Below, piece by piece: positions 43,439 through 52,065 of a stretch of 64,000 nt of DNA. A program made the translations under genes and the position numbers. This stretch comes from Solibacillus silvestris_B. Lineage in GTDB: Bacteria > Bacillota > Bacilli > Bacillales_A > Planococcaceae. Below the pieces are notes generated by a model. It saw only the letters and a list, made by a program, of their open reading frames with translations. It was not told the origin of the DNA and did not search any database. Within the stretch, counting starts at the first letter, position 1; each line of letters begins with the position of its first letter. The stretch is taken from contig NZ_JBQCJW010000017.1 in the NCBI RefSeq assembly GCF_051967575.1, positions 4,526-68,525 of the forward strand, read 5' to 3'.

Positions 43439-44444
43439 TTACGTCATCTCCTCCACCACGTGCAATAATAATTTCTCCTGCATCTTCTAAGCGACGGATT
43501 ACTGCTACGATTCGAGACTGTGCTTCTTCTACATCGCGTAAACGCACAGGTCCCATAATTTCCATTTCTTCTCGGAACGTCTCAGCCATACGTTGTGACA
43601 TATTGCGGAAAATGATTTCTTTTACTTCGTCCGAAGAAACTTTCATTGACAATAACAGATCTTCGTTTTCACAATCGCGAATAACACGCTGGATCGAACG
43701 GTTGTCGAGTGTAACGATATCCTCGAACACGAACATGCGTTTTTTGATTTCTTCCGCAAGCTCCGGATCTTGAATTTCAAGCGCATCGAGAATTGTTTTT
43801 TCTGTCTGACGGTCTACACCATTCAATACTTCAACAACTGCATCCACGCCACCCGTTTCTGTGTAATCCTGCGTAACGGTTGATGATAATTTGCGTTCCA
43901 ATACAGATTCTATTTCGCTTATAACTTCCGGTGAAGTAGATTCCATAATAGCGATACGTTTTGCGATATCAGCTTGTACTTCCTGCGGTAATGATGAAAG
44001 AATAACCCCTGCTTGGCCTGGTTCTAAATAAGATAGAATGAGGGCAATTGTTTGAGGGTGCTCATTTTGAATAAAGTTAAAAATTTGTGCCGGATCTGCT
44101 TTTCTTGCAAAATCAAATGGTCGAACTTGCAACGAAGAAGTTAACCTATTTAAAATTGCTTGCGCTTGTTCAGCACCTAACGCTTTTTCAAGGACGGTTT
44201 TCGCATAGCCGATACCACCTTGCGTAATGTAATCTTGCGCAAGTGCAATTTGGTGGAATTCTTCTATAATTTCTTCCTTCACAGTCGATTCCACTTTTTT
44301 AACACTTGAAATTTCTAGCGTTAGACGTTCAATTTCTTCTTCGCTTAAATGCTTATATACAGAAGCCGAAACTTCTGGCCCTAGAGAAATCAACAGTAAA
44401 GCAGCTTTTTGCTTTCCTGATAAGTCTTTATCTTTCTTGGACAC
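43431..44444 (-). CDS. fliG: Flagellar motor switch protein FliG
   Basis: FliG transmits torque between stator and rotor. The 337 residues show the N-terminal FliF-binding domain, the middle domain with the FliM-binding EHPQ motif (FIQNEHPQTIALILSYL), and the C-terminal torque helix region (RGLIVLD-like charged helix; here MFVFEDIVTLDNRSIQRVIR). The length is normal. It follows fliF by 14 nt. Confidence 0.97.
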   Translation of the reverse strand: MSKKDKDLSGKQKAALLLISLGPEVSASVYKHLSEEEIERLTLEISSVKKVESTVKEEIIEEFHQIALAQDYITQGGIGYAKTVLEKALGAEQAQAILNRLTSSLQVRPFDFARKADPAQIFNFIQNEHPQTIALILSYLEPGQAGVILSSLPQEVQADIAKRIAIMESTSPEVISEIESVLERKLSSTVTQDYTETGGVDAVVEVLNGVDRQTEKTILDALEIQDPELAEEIKKRMFVFEDIVTLDNRSIQRVIRDCENEDLLLSMKVSSDEVKEIIFRNMSQRMAETFREEMEIMGPVRLRDVEEAQSRIVAVIRRLEDAGEIIIARGGGDDVIV

Positions 44445-44458
44445 AGCTGAACCTCCTA

Positions 44459-46048
44459 TTAGTCTTCAGCAATCCAACTACGCAATAGCTTCGCAAAATC
44501 TTCTGGCTTTTCTTTTGCCATTTTTTCTAATTGCTTACGGCGTACAGTCGCTTCAGTTTCTTTTTCTTCGGAAATATCTTCTATTTCAATTAACTGCTGT
44601 TGTTGTTCTAATATTTCTAGTTCTTCTTCTTCTTGCTTACGTTTACGTGCACGTAAAACATAGATTACTAGTAAAATAATCGCTACTAATAAAATACCAC
44701 CAATTACCCATATCCACCAAGGAATAACTGATTCCGGCTGTCCTTCCGCTGCATCATTGCCATGGAATTGCTGTACTGATACAACAATGCGATTCGCAAT
44801 TTCCTCGTCTGTCAAGTCGCCAGCTGCTTCTTGGTCGATTGATGTACGAACGATTGTCGATAATATTTGTTCGATATCCGTACGAATGCCTTGATCAAAT
44901 GCTTCTTCCGCATTTGGCGGCTCTACCATTACTTGGATACCTAAATTACGTATTTTGTACGGGCTTTCCTGTATTTCGCGACGAATACGGTTGACATCGT
45001 TGTTGATTGTTTCTTCTACACGCTCGTAATCTCCATCGCCTGTTGTACCTTCTACATAATCGACAAAATTATCCGTAGCATTTTCCGCTTCAGGAGAACC
45101 ATCTGCTACAGCACCGCCTGAATATGTTTCAGTAATCCGCTGTGCACTTATTTCGATTCCTGTCATATTATCTTCATCAACAGGTTTCACTAAATTTTCT
45201 TCACGGTTTTCTTTTTTGAAGTCAATATCCGCTGATACGTTTACTACAACTTTATCTGGTCCGATTAACGTACCTAGCATTTGCTGTACTTGACGTTGCA
45301 AATCACGCTCAATTGTTTTCTTTACTTCCATTTGCCCAGTAACTGTATTAATGCCATTGCCACCGTTTTCTGCAGAAGCTAAGTCATAGTACTCTGAATA
45401 CTGATTCATGATTGTAATGTTTTCTTTCGGCAAGTTTGGAATACTCATTGACACTAAATTAAATAAGCCTTTAATTTGATCGTCCGAGAATTTATGTCCA
45501 GGTGCTGTATTTAATACAATTGCAGCTTGCGCCTCACCTTTTGCATCTTTTAAAAATACGCCTTCATCAGGCAGAGTAATCATTACACTTGCATCTTTTA
45601 CACCTTCGAACTTACGGACGAGATTCGCTAAATCGGTTTCGATAGCCGCTTGTTTAATGACGTTGAATTCATTGTCTGTCATCCCAAAGCCAGCATTCGA
45701 CGTAAAGAATGTCGTATCGATCTCACCCGAATCAGGATAGCCTTGAGCTGCTAGTGAAACTTGCAAATCTTGCACTTGATTTTCAGGAACTAAAATCGTT
45801 GTCCCGCCATTCGTAACCTCATACTTCACACCTTGCGATGCGAGCACTTCTGTAATTCTCCCTGCTTCTGCCTGAGACATTTCAGGGAATAATTGCGCCA
45901 TAGTTGTGCGCGTCGAGAAATATGTAATTGCTGCCGCAAGTGCAATAACAATAACAATAGCTCCGATTATTGCACCTTTTTGATTTTTTGTGCGACTTTG
46001 CCAAAAACTAGTGGAGTCGCTTTTAATTTTAGTAAGTCGTTCATTCAT
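44459..46048 (-). CDS. fliF: Flagellar MS-ring protein FliF
   Basis: FliF builds the membrane ring that starts flagellar assembly. The 529 residues have two membrane segments (about 25-46 and 430-455). Ring-building motifs lie between them, with YEVTNGGTTILVPENQVQDL, AAIETDLANLVRKFEGVKDA and GPDKVVVNVSADIDF. The cytoplasmic FliG-binding tail ends KPEDFAKLLRSWIAED. The length matches the family. Confidence 0.96.
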   Translation of the reverse strand: MNERLTKIKSDSTSFWQSRTKNQKGAIIGAIVIVIALAAAITYFSTRTTMAQLFPEMSQAEAGRITEVLASQGVKYEVTNGGTTILVPENQVQDLQVSLAAQGYPDSGEIDTTFFTSNAGFGMTDNEFNVIKQAAIETDLANLVRKFEGVKDASVMITLPDEGVFLKDAKGEAQAAIVLNTAPGHKFSDDQIKGLFNLVSMSIPNLPKENITIMNQYSEYYDLASAENGGNGINTVTGQMEVKKTIERDLQRQVQQMLGTLIGPDKVVVNVSADIDFKKENREENLVKPVDEDNMTGIEISAQRITETYSGGAVADGSPEAENATDNFVDYVEGTTGDGDYERVEETINNDVNRIRREIQESPYKIRNLGIQVMVEPPNAEEAFDQGIRTDIEQILSTIVRTSIDQEAAGDLTDEEIANRIVVSVQQFHGNDAAEGQPESVIPWWIWVIGGILLVAIILLVIYVLRARKRKQEEEELEILEQQQQLIEIEDISEEKETEATVRRKQLEKMAKEKPEDFAKLLRSWIAED

Positions 46049-46105
46049 TATGAATCCTCCGCTTATAGTGAATGCCCAACAATTCGTTATTCGTCATACA
46101 AATCA

Positions 46106-46414
46106 TTACACACTCATACGCATAATTTCTTGATAAGCCTCAACAGCTTTATTACGAATTTCAATTGTTGTGTTTAAAGTAACACTTGCTTTTTGTGCCG
46201 CAACCATTACTTCAAATAAATCAACATCTCCACCATTGATTAATTTTTGTGTCATCATATCCGATGTTTTTTGGTGCTCATTTACACTAGCAATCGCTTC
46301 TTTTAAAGTGTCCGCAAATTGTTGCTGTGCATTTGCAGATGTTATTTGAGCTCCATTGTTTATTTCATTCACAGATTGCGCGGGAGACATAAACGATATT
46401 GGATTAATCGCCAT
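46106..46414 (-). CDS. fliE: Flagellar hook-basal body protein FliE
   Basis: FliE connects the MS ring to the rod. The 102-residue helical protein has the C-terminal signature DLFEVMVAAQKASVTLNTTIEIRNKAVEAYQEIMRMSV-type segment, which is strongly conserved. There is no signal peptide, as expected for a type III export substrate. It lies between flgC and fliF. Confidence 0.95.
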   Translation of the reverse strand: MAINPISFMSPAQSVNEINNGAQITSANAQQQFADTLKEAIASVNEHQKTSDMMTQKLINGGDVDLFEVMVAAQKASVTLNTTIEIRNKAVEAYQEIMRMSV

Positions 46415-46421
46415 TTAATGA

Positions 46422-46886
46422 TCATCCTTTCCCAATTTCTAAAGCTTTTGTCAACATGTTTTTGTTTGCATTAAAAGCGGTAATATTCGCTTCGTACGAA
46501 CGGCCGGCCGAAATTAAATCAACCATTTCTTTCAATAAATCGACATTCGACGTTTGGACATACCCTTCTGCATTAGCATCAGGATGAGTCGGATCATAGA
46601 CTAATTTAAACGGCGTCTCTGTATCTTCTTTAATAGAAGTAACTTTTACACCGTTTCCTACACCACTTTTCACCGTTTTTCCCATCGCTATATTCAAAAA
46701 GCTCGAAAATTGGCCTTCCTGCTCTTTTAAAGTAATCGACTTTTTGCGGTAAGGCTCCCATTCTCCATTTACTTGCTTCGCACGTGTCGTATCCACATTG
46801 GCAATATTGGAAGAAATAACATCCATTCGTAACCTCTGAGCTGTCAACGCAGAAGCTGTCGTATTCATACTATGAAAAATCGACAT
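46422..46886 (-). CDS. flgC: Flagellar proximal rod protein FlgC
   Basis: FlgC forms part of the rod. The 154 residues have the N-terminal rod motif LTAQRLRMDVISSNIANVDT and the C-terminal segment SNVDLLKEMVDLISAGRSYEANITAFNANK, both typical of the family. The length is slightly above B. subtilis FlgC. It is two nt downstream of flgB. Confidence 0.95.
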   Translation of the reverse strand: MSIFHSMNTTASALTAQRLRMDVISSNIANVDTTRAKQVNGEWEPYRKKSITLKEQEGQFSSFLNIAMGKTVKSGVGNGVKVTSIKEDTETPFKLVYDPTHPDANAEGYVQTSNVDLLKEMVDLISAGRSYEANITAFNANKNMLTKALEIGKG

Positions 46887-46888
46887 GA

Positions 46889-47281
46889 TTATCTCCCTCC
46901 TTTTACAACTGTATTTAATGTAGAAAATTTACTATTAATGCGGTCAACTAGCGCATTATAGTAAATTGTATTCTCTGCCAGCTTTGCTTGTTCCGCATCC
47001 ATATTCACAGCATTACCGTTTGGTCTAGTACGGAAGTTTTCATTTGAATATACTCCATTACCGCCGATTTCAATTTTAAAATCATAATGTCTATCATCTG
47101 TGCGATATGCTGGAATAGTCGCTTTTTTTGCATCATTAAACACATCTTTAAAACTCACTTCTTTTGTTTTGTAATTCGGAGTGTCAACATTCGCTATATT
47201 TTGCGAAATTGTTTTATTTTTCAACGTAGCATACGAAAGTCCATTTTCAAGGCTACGGATTGTACCACCAAACAAATCCAA
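46889..47281 (-). CDS. flgB: Flagellar proximal rod protein FlgB
   Basis: FlgB is a rod protein and the first gene of the fla/che operon. The 130 residues contain KNKTISQNIANVDTPNYKTKE and NGNAVNMDAEQAKLAENTIYYNAL. I chose the TTG at 47281 because AGGTGAG lies six nt upstream and the product then begins MDLFGGTIRSLENGL, aligning with known FlgB. The GTG at 47290 overlaps that ribosome-binding site. Confidence 0.93.
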   Translation of the reverse strand: MDLFGGTIRSLENGLSYATLKNKTISQNIANVDTPNYKTKEVSFKDVFNDAKKATIPAYRTDDRHYDFKIEIGGNGVYSNENFRTRPNGNAVNMDAEQAKLAENTIYYNALVDRINSKFSTLNTVVKGGR

Positions 47282-47677
47282 ATCTCTCACCTCATTTTAC
47301 TTTTTGTCAAAAACTGCACACGACAACTTAATAACTCAATTGTAATTATATTAATTCCTAGTGTCTATCGTCTTTTGGCTCTTTTTGGTAGTCTTAATGA
47401 ACTATTTTTAAACCCAAATTACTCAGATTAACAGAAAGTAAGGTTATAAAACTATACTTTTTTATATCATTTTAATTCTTTTGAACCTTCACCCGCATCA
47501 TAAATGATAGAAAATTACCATCCGAAACGTACTATAAATTACTTAAAAATGTGTCGATATTATGCATTTGTTCAAAATTCTATCCCTTATCATATACCAA
47601 AACCATATAAAATAGGGATTTTTAAATAACTATTTATAAATTTGTAACAAAACGTTTGGCATGGTATTTTCTCCACT

Positions 47678-47704
47678 ATATAGGCAGAAATAATATTTAT
47701 TTGA
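47678..47704 (-). promoter_or_regulatory. Candidate sigma-D type promoter of the fla/che operon
   Basis: On the minus strand TCAA (47704-47701) and GCCTATAT (47685-47678) are separated by 15 nt, close to the sigma-D consensus TAAA-N15-GCCGATAT. In B. subtilis the fla/che operon has a sigma-D promoter and a sigma-A promoter upstream of flgB. I found no equally good sigma-A site here; a TATAAT at about 47350 lacks a -35. Confidence 0.4.
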
Positions 47705-47948
47705 CTTAAATACCCTCTCGAAGTTATCAGATAATTCCCATATATAGACAAAAAAACTCCCGATATGCGTTTTTTGGCTATTTTTCATTTAAAATTAAGT
47801 AAATCAAAGTGTCTATGCAGTCATAATTGGTCAAATTGTAGCATGCATTGCCATGACACGCCGCTTAAGACTTACATTATATAATCCCATGCGTGTTTCT
47901 AGCCTAGCAAAAAGTAAATAGACCATCACTTTCGTAGGGGGAATTGAC

Positions 47949-48014
47949 ATGTTCAGGAGAGGCCGATTGTACAAGCTGCGGGAGATATTATTAAAACCAG
48001 CCAAAATCAGATAG
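47949..48014 (+). CDS. Possible 21-residue basic peptide (doubtful)
   Basis: ATG 47949 is preceded by AGGGGG with seven-nt spacing and opens a frame encoding MFRRGRLYKLREILLKPAKIR, then TAG. It is the only plus-strand candidate gene with a good ribosome-binding site in the window. It has no visible promoter, and its short length makes chance likely. It could be a regulatory peptide, a gene remnant or nothing. Confidence 0.15.
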   Translation: MFRRGRLYKLREILLKPAKIR

Positions 48015-48035
48015 TTTATCGTTTCTTCAGCATAC

Positions 48036-48080
48036 AAAAAGGCACAGTAAGGTAAAATTTATACCCTAATGTGCCTTAAT
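48036..48080 (-). terminator. Intrinsic terminator downstream of codY
   Basis: On the minus strand AAGGCACA pairs with TGTGCCTT around an AT-rich loop that itself contains complementary AGGGTA/TACCTT-like arms, followed by TTTTTG. It begins six nt after the codY stop. It isolates codY from the fla/che operon. Confidence 0.8.
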
Positions 48081-48085
48081 AGCAG

Positions 48086-48865
48086 CTATTTCATTTTGAT
48101 TTCTGCTAGAGCTGTCAGGAACTTGTCGTTCAATACTTTAATATACGTCCCTTTCATACCTAATGAACGTGATTCGATAACACCGGCAGATTCCAATTTA
48201 CGCAATGCGTTTACGATAACTGAACGTGTAATGCCTACGCGATCTGCAATTTTCGATGCTACCAGCAATCCTTCATTCCCATCCAATTCTTCAAAAATAT
48301 GTTCGATTGCCTCAAGCTCTGAATAAGATAATGAATTGATCGCCATTTGCACGACAGCTTTCGAACGCGCTTCTTCTTCAATCTCTTCCGATTTTTCACG
48401 TAAAATTTCCATACCTGCTACTGTAGCGCCGTATTCAGCTAAAATTAAATCATCATCTTCGAATTGGCCGCTAATACGAGCTAAAATTAACGTACCTAAA
48501 CGGTCACCGCCACCAATAATTGGTACGATTGTTGTCAAACCACTCGAAAATAAATCTTTGTTTTCAATCGGGAATGCTGTATGTTCATTATTGATATCCA
48601 AGTTAGGAGATGTCTCGGCAATGTTAAATAAATTTTGTGTGTATGCTTCAGGGAATTGACGCTCTTCAAACATTTTTTTCATACGTTCATTTTCAATTTG
48701 CTGGTGAATGGAAATCCCTAGCAACTTACCTTTGCGGCTTACGATAAATACGTTGCTTTCGATAATGTCGCCTAAAGTATTCGCCATTTCTTTAAAATTA
48801 ACCGGTTTCCCAGCTGATGCTTGTAACATTGCATTGATTTTTCGTGTTTTTGTTAATAAATTCAT
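48086..48865 (-). CDS. codY: GTP- and branched-chain amino acid-sensing transcriptional regulator CodY
   Basis: CodY represses stationary-phase and nutrient genes when GTP and branched-chain amino acids are plentiful; in Bacillus it also influences motility. The 259 residues have the N-terminal GAF domain (about 1-155) and a C-terminal winged helix (about 195-259) with ASKIADRVGITRSVIVNALR and SRSLGMKGTYIKVLND. The SD is GGAGGAAATAGA. It is the last gene of xerC-hslV-hslU-codY. Confidence 0.98.
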   Translation of the reverse strand: MNLLTKTRKINAMLQASAGKPVNFKEMANTLGDIIESNVFIVSRKGKLLGISIHQQIENERMKKMFEERQFPEAYTQNLFNIAETSPNLDINNEHTAFPIENKDLFSSGLTTIVPIIGGGDRLGTLILARISGQFEDDDLILAEYGATVAGMEILREKSEEIEEEARSKAVVQMAINSLSYSELEAIEHIFEELDGNEGLLVASKIADRVGITRSVIVNALRKLESAGVIESRSLGMKGTYIKVLNDKFLTALAEIKMK

Positions 48866-48948
48866 TTCTATTTCCTCCTACGGAACTTTTTAATTCACTT
48901 AATATTCTAAAGGTTTTTACAATTTAAAGATACTATTTCAACTTGCTG

Positions 48949-50340
48949 TTAAAGAATAAATTGTGATAAATCTTTGTTTTTTACGATGTTTGCTAATTTT
49001 TCATCGACATAATTCGTGGTAATATCGATATGGGCCGGCGCAATTTCAGAAGCCTCATAGGAAAGTTCCTCAAGTAAACGTTCTAAGATGGTGTGTAAAC
49101 GGCGGGCACCGATATTATCCGTTTCTTGATTCACTTCTGTTGCAACTTCTGCGATGCGTTCAATCGCCTCTTTTGTAAATTCAAGTGTAACCCCTTCTGT
49201 TTCGAGCAAAGCTTTATATTGCAGAATTAACGATTGATCTGGCTCTTGTAAAATACGGACAAAATCATCTTTTGTTAACTTTTCAAGCTCTACACGAATC
49301 GGGAAGCGTCCTTGCAATTCCGGGATCAAATCGCTTGGCTTCGATATATGGAATGCACCCGCTGCGATAAAGAGCATATAATCTGTTTTCACAGGCCCGT
49401 ATTTTGTCGTGACAGTTGAGCCTTCCACAATTGGCAGTATATCTCGTTGAACTCCTTCACGCGATACTTCCGCAGATGAGGAGCCTTTACTTGCGATTTT
49501 ATCGATTTCATCAATGAATATAATACCGGACTGTTCCGCACGGTGAATTGCTTCACTGGATAATGCATCCGTATCAATTAATTTATTGGCTTCTTCCTGC
49601 AATAAAATTCGACGGGCATCCTTCACTTGCACTTTACGTTTTTTTGTTTTCTTCGGCATTAAATTGGAAAGCATATCTTGCATGCCATTTGCATTGTCCA
49701 TATTCATGCCAGGCATTGCATCAAAAATCGATGGCGCGCTTTCCGAAACTTCGATTGTCACCCATTGTTCTTCCAATTTTCCATCTTTTAAATCTTGGGC
49801 AATTTGAGCGCGTCTTGAGCGAATTTCCGGCTCTTCTTGGCGGGAATCTTCCTCCTGCGCCTGCTCTTTTTGGCCGAACAACATTTCAAATGGGTTCTGT
49901 GTGAGCTTTTCTTTCACTTTTGAAGGAACCAACAATTTGATGAGCACATCATTTGCATTGCGCTCAGCTTGCTCCTTTACTTCTTCTACCATTTCGTCTT
50001 TTACCAGGCGACGGGATGCTTCAACTAAATCTCGCACCATTGATTCGACATCACGCCCTACATAGCCGACTTCCGTAAACTTTGTCGCTTCGACTTTGAT
50101 AAAAGGGGCATTTGTCAGTTTTGCGATTCTACGGGCGATTTCTGTCTTTCCTACACCAGTAGGTCCAATCATCAAAATATTTTTTGGAATAACTTCCGTT
50201 TTTAATTCATCGCTTAATAAAGAACGGCGATAACGGTTGCGCAATGCGATCGCTACCGCACGTTTTGCTGTCTCTTGACCGACTATATGCCGGTTTAAAT
50301 GTTCCGTAATTTGTCTTGGTGTTAAATTGATCGCCGTCAT
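48949..50340 (-). CDS. hslU: ATPase HslU (ClpY) of the HslUV protease
   Basis: HslU unfolds substrates for HslV. The 463 residues are AAA+ with Walker A GPTGVGKTEIARRIA, the pore motif GYVGRDVESMVRDL, an I-domain (about 115-240) rich in charged residues, and Walker B IIFIDEIDKIAS. The C-terminal tail LSQFIL docks into HslV. The start overlaps the hslV stop by one nt. Confidence 0.97.
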   Translation of the reverse strand: MTAINLTPRQITEHLNRHIVGQETAKRAVAIALRNRYRRSLLSDELKTEVIPKNILMIGPTGVGKTEIARRIAKLTNAPFIKVEATKFTEVGYVGRDVESMVRDLVEASRRLVKDEMVEEVKEQAERNANDVLIKLLVPSKVKEKLTQNPFEMLFGQKEQAQEEDSRQEEPEIRSRRAQIAQDLKDGKLEEQWVTIEVSESAPSIFDAMPGMNMDNANGMQDMLSNLMPKKTKKRKVQVKDARRILLQEEANKLIDTDALSSEAIHRAEQSGIIFIDEIDKIASKGSSSAEVSREGVQRDILPIVEGSTVTTKYGPVKTDYMLFIAAGAFHISKPSDLIPELQGRFPIRVELEKLTKDDFVRILQEPDQSLILQYKALLETEGVTLEFTKEAIERIAEVATEVNQETDNIGARRLHTILERLLEELSYEASEIAPAHIDITTNYVDEKLANIVKNKDLSQFIL

Positions 50341-50882
50341 TATAATACCTCCAAGATAATATTATGGTTTGTAAACACACAAATATCCGCAGCGGTCGTT
50401 AGTGCAGCCTCTGCGATTTCTTTTGCCGATAGGTGCTCCCCGGCATGTTTTTTCAATGCTCGCCCAGCAGATAGTGCATAGTTGCCGCCTGAACCAATTG
50501 CCAAAATGCCATCATCCGGCTCAATGACTTCCCCAGTGCCTGAAACAAGCAGCAATGTCGATTTATCCATAACGAGCAGCATCGCTTCAAGCTGACGGAG
50601 CATTTTATCACCGCGCCATTGTTTCGCCACTTCTACTGCGGCTCTTTGTAAATTCCCATTATATTCATTCAGTTTCGCTTCAAACATTTCAAATAATGTG
50701 AATGCATCCGCAACCGAACCTGCAAACCCAGCTAATACTTTCCCATTAAACAGACGTCTGACCTTACGTGCCGTATGCTTCATTACAACGGCATTGCCGA
50801 GTGTTACTTGCCCATCACCTGCCATTGCGCACTCACCATTATGGTGAATCGCGAAAATCGTTGTCGCATGAATTTGACCCAT
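50340..50882 (-). CDS. hslV: Peptidase HslV (ClpQ)
   Basis: HslV is the proteasome-like peptidase of HslUV. The 180 residues carry ATTIFAIHHNGECAMAGDGQ, VLAGFAGSVADAFTLFEMFE and ILAIGSGGNYALSAGRAL. The N-terminus is MGQIHATTIF, so the Thr pair that aligns with the mature N-terminus of E. coli HslV is at residues 7-8. The second residue is Gly rather than the Ser proposed as nucleophile in B. subtilis ClpQ. AAGGGGG precedes the ATG. Confidence 0.96.
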   Translation of the reverse strand: MGQIHATTIFAIHHNGECAMAGDGQVTLGNAVVMKHTARKVRRLFNGKVLAGFAGSVADAFTLFEMFEAKLNEYNGNLQRAAVEVAKQWRGDKMLRQLEAMLLVMDKSTLLLVSGTGEVIEPDDGILAIGSGGNYALSAGRALKKHAGEHLSAKEIAEAALTTAADICVFTNHNIILEVL

Positions 50883-50900
50883 ATTTTATTTCCCCCTTAA

Positions 50901-51800
50901 CTATGCTCTCGGATGACTGTCCATATATGTCTTTCTTAAAGCTTCTTTCGTTACATGAGTATAAATCTGAGTTGAAGATAAATTAGCGTGCCCAAGCAAT
51001 TCCTGAACAGTACGCATATCTGCTCCATTGTTTAATAAATGCGTAGCAAATGTATGCCGCAGCATATGCGGATAAATTTTCGTATGCATGCTTGCATTGT
51101 CAATCATCCCGCTTAATATATAACGCACACCACGGGCAGTAAGTTCACCGCCGCGCATATTAACAAAAACTTTTTGATGATTTTCCTTTTTCATTAATGC
51201 TGGACGGACTTGTTTTATATAACGGACAAGTGCATCATGTGCATACTGGCCAAACGGAATAATCCGCTCTTTTCGCCCTTTCCCCATCACGCGGACGATA
51301 CTGTAATGAAAATCGATGTCCGCCAGCTCCAGACTAACGCATTCACTTACACGCATACCTGTAGCATAAAGGATTTCCAAAAGCGCAATATTACGGATTT
51401 GGATTGGTTCGCTGCCTTCATTTTTTTCGAAAAGCTGCTTCAATTCTTCTTCATAAAAAAAGCTCGGTAATCGCTCTTCCTTTTTCGGATGATAAAGTGA
51501 ACGAAACGGAGCATCATCAATATTCTGTTCCCGATTTAAGAAACGAAAAAAAGAACGGATAGATGAGATTTTCCTGGAAATAGAAGTTCTTGCTTTTTGT
51601 TCATCGTAAAGCTTTGTTACATAAAGACGTGCATGGATATATTCAACTTCTGTAATTTTCTGTATACCTTCAGCATGTAAAAAAGCAAAAAAGTCATGCA
51701 AATCCGACTGATATTCACGTACCGTATGTAAGGAGAAGTTCTTTTCTAGTTGTACGTAACGAATAAATTGTTCTAATTGATTTTGCAATTTTTCATCCAT
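50901..51800 (-). CDS. xerC: Site-specific tyrosine recombinase XerC (CodV)
   Basis: XerC-type recombinase that resolves chromosome dimers at dif. The 299 residues have an N-terminal SAM-like core-binding domain (about 1-90) and a C-terminal catalytic domain. The catalytic residues fall in ATGMRVSECVSLELADID (Arg), HMLRHTFATHLLNNGADM (His-x2-Arg), LGHANLSSTQIYTHV (His and the Tyr nucleophile). It starts the xerC-hslVU-codY operon. Confidence 0.95.
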   Translation of the reverse strand: MDEKLQNQLEQFIRYVQLEKNFSLHTVREYQSDLHDFFAFLHAEGIQKITEVEYIHARLYVTKLYDEQKARTSISRKISSIRSFFRFLNREQNIDDAPFRSLYHPKKEERLPSFFYEEELKQLFEKNEGSEPIQIRNIALLEILYATGMRVSECVSLELADIDFHYSIVRVMGKGRKERIIPFGQYAHDALVRYIKQVRPALMKKENHQKVFVNMRGGELTARGVRYILSGMIDNASMHTKIYPHMLRHTFATHLLNNGADMRTVQELLGHANLSSTQIYTHVTKEALRKTYMDSHPRA

Positions 51801-52065
51801 CGTATATACCCCCAGTCATTACAAAAGAGAAATGGTATTGTATGATTACTTTCGTCGCTCATAAAAAAAACATACATACTGACACTATACTTATTGCGGG
51901 AAGATTTCAAGTAAAAAACTCTTTATTTATTCGAATTTCTTGTATTTTTTCGACAATTTGAATGAAATCACAAAAGTTGGCATCATTTTCTTCAGGTTTC
52001 CGAAAAAAGTATATGCAAAAACTAAAAGCCCTTAAAGTATAACAGTCTTTAAGGGCTTTTCGCAA
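51801..52065 (-). promoter_or_regulatory. Intergenic region with candidate xerC operon promoter
   Basis: Between trmFO and xerC, TTGAAA (51910-51905) and TATAGT (51889-51884) on the minus strand lie 15 nt apart, shorter than ideal. A run of eight T follows in the leader. The trmFO terminator occupies 52024-52060. Nothing else is evident. Confidence 0.4.
52022..52062 (-). terminator. Intrinsic terminator downstream of trmFO
   Basis: AAAAGCCCTTAAAG pairs with CTTTAAGGGCTTTT (14 pairs, nine-nt loop), followed by T-rich sequence on the minus strand (AGTTTTT). It starts six nt after the trmFO stop. Confidence 0.85.

Larger units (their letters stand above)
47282..48085. other. Long AT-rich intergenic region between codY and the fla/che operon
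   Basis: These 804 nt hold the codY terminator, a candidate sigma-D promoter for flgB, and a weak CodY-box-like sequence at 47502-47516 (11 of 15 matches). They also hold a plus-strand hairpin with a T-run (47581-47624) and a tiny plus-strand reading frame (47949-48014). The minus-strand leader from the candidate promoter to flgB would be about 390 nt. No known riboswitch was recognised. Confidence 0.55.

Noticed and set aside
47282..47680. Cyclic-di-GMP or other known riboswitch in the fla/che leader
   Set aside because: I looked for conserved core sequences of known classes and found none.
47701..47735. Plus-strand TTGACT followed by TTATCA as a sigma-A promoter
   Set aside because: The -10 is poor and no plus-strand gene follows. 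The TTGA overlaps, as TCAA, the minus-strand sigma-D candidate.
47831..48037. A 68-codon minus-strand frame after codY
   Set aside because: It begins within the tail of the codY terminator, has no ribosome-binding site and shows no recognisable sequence features.
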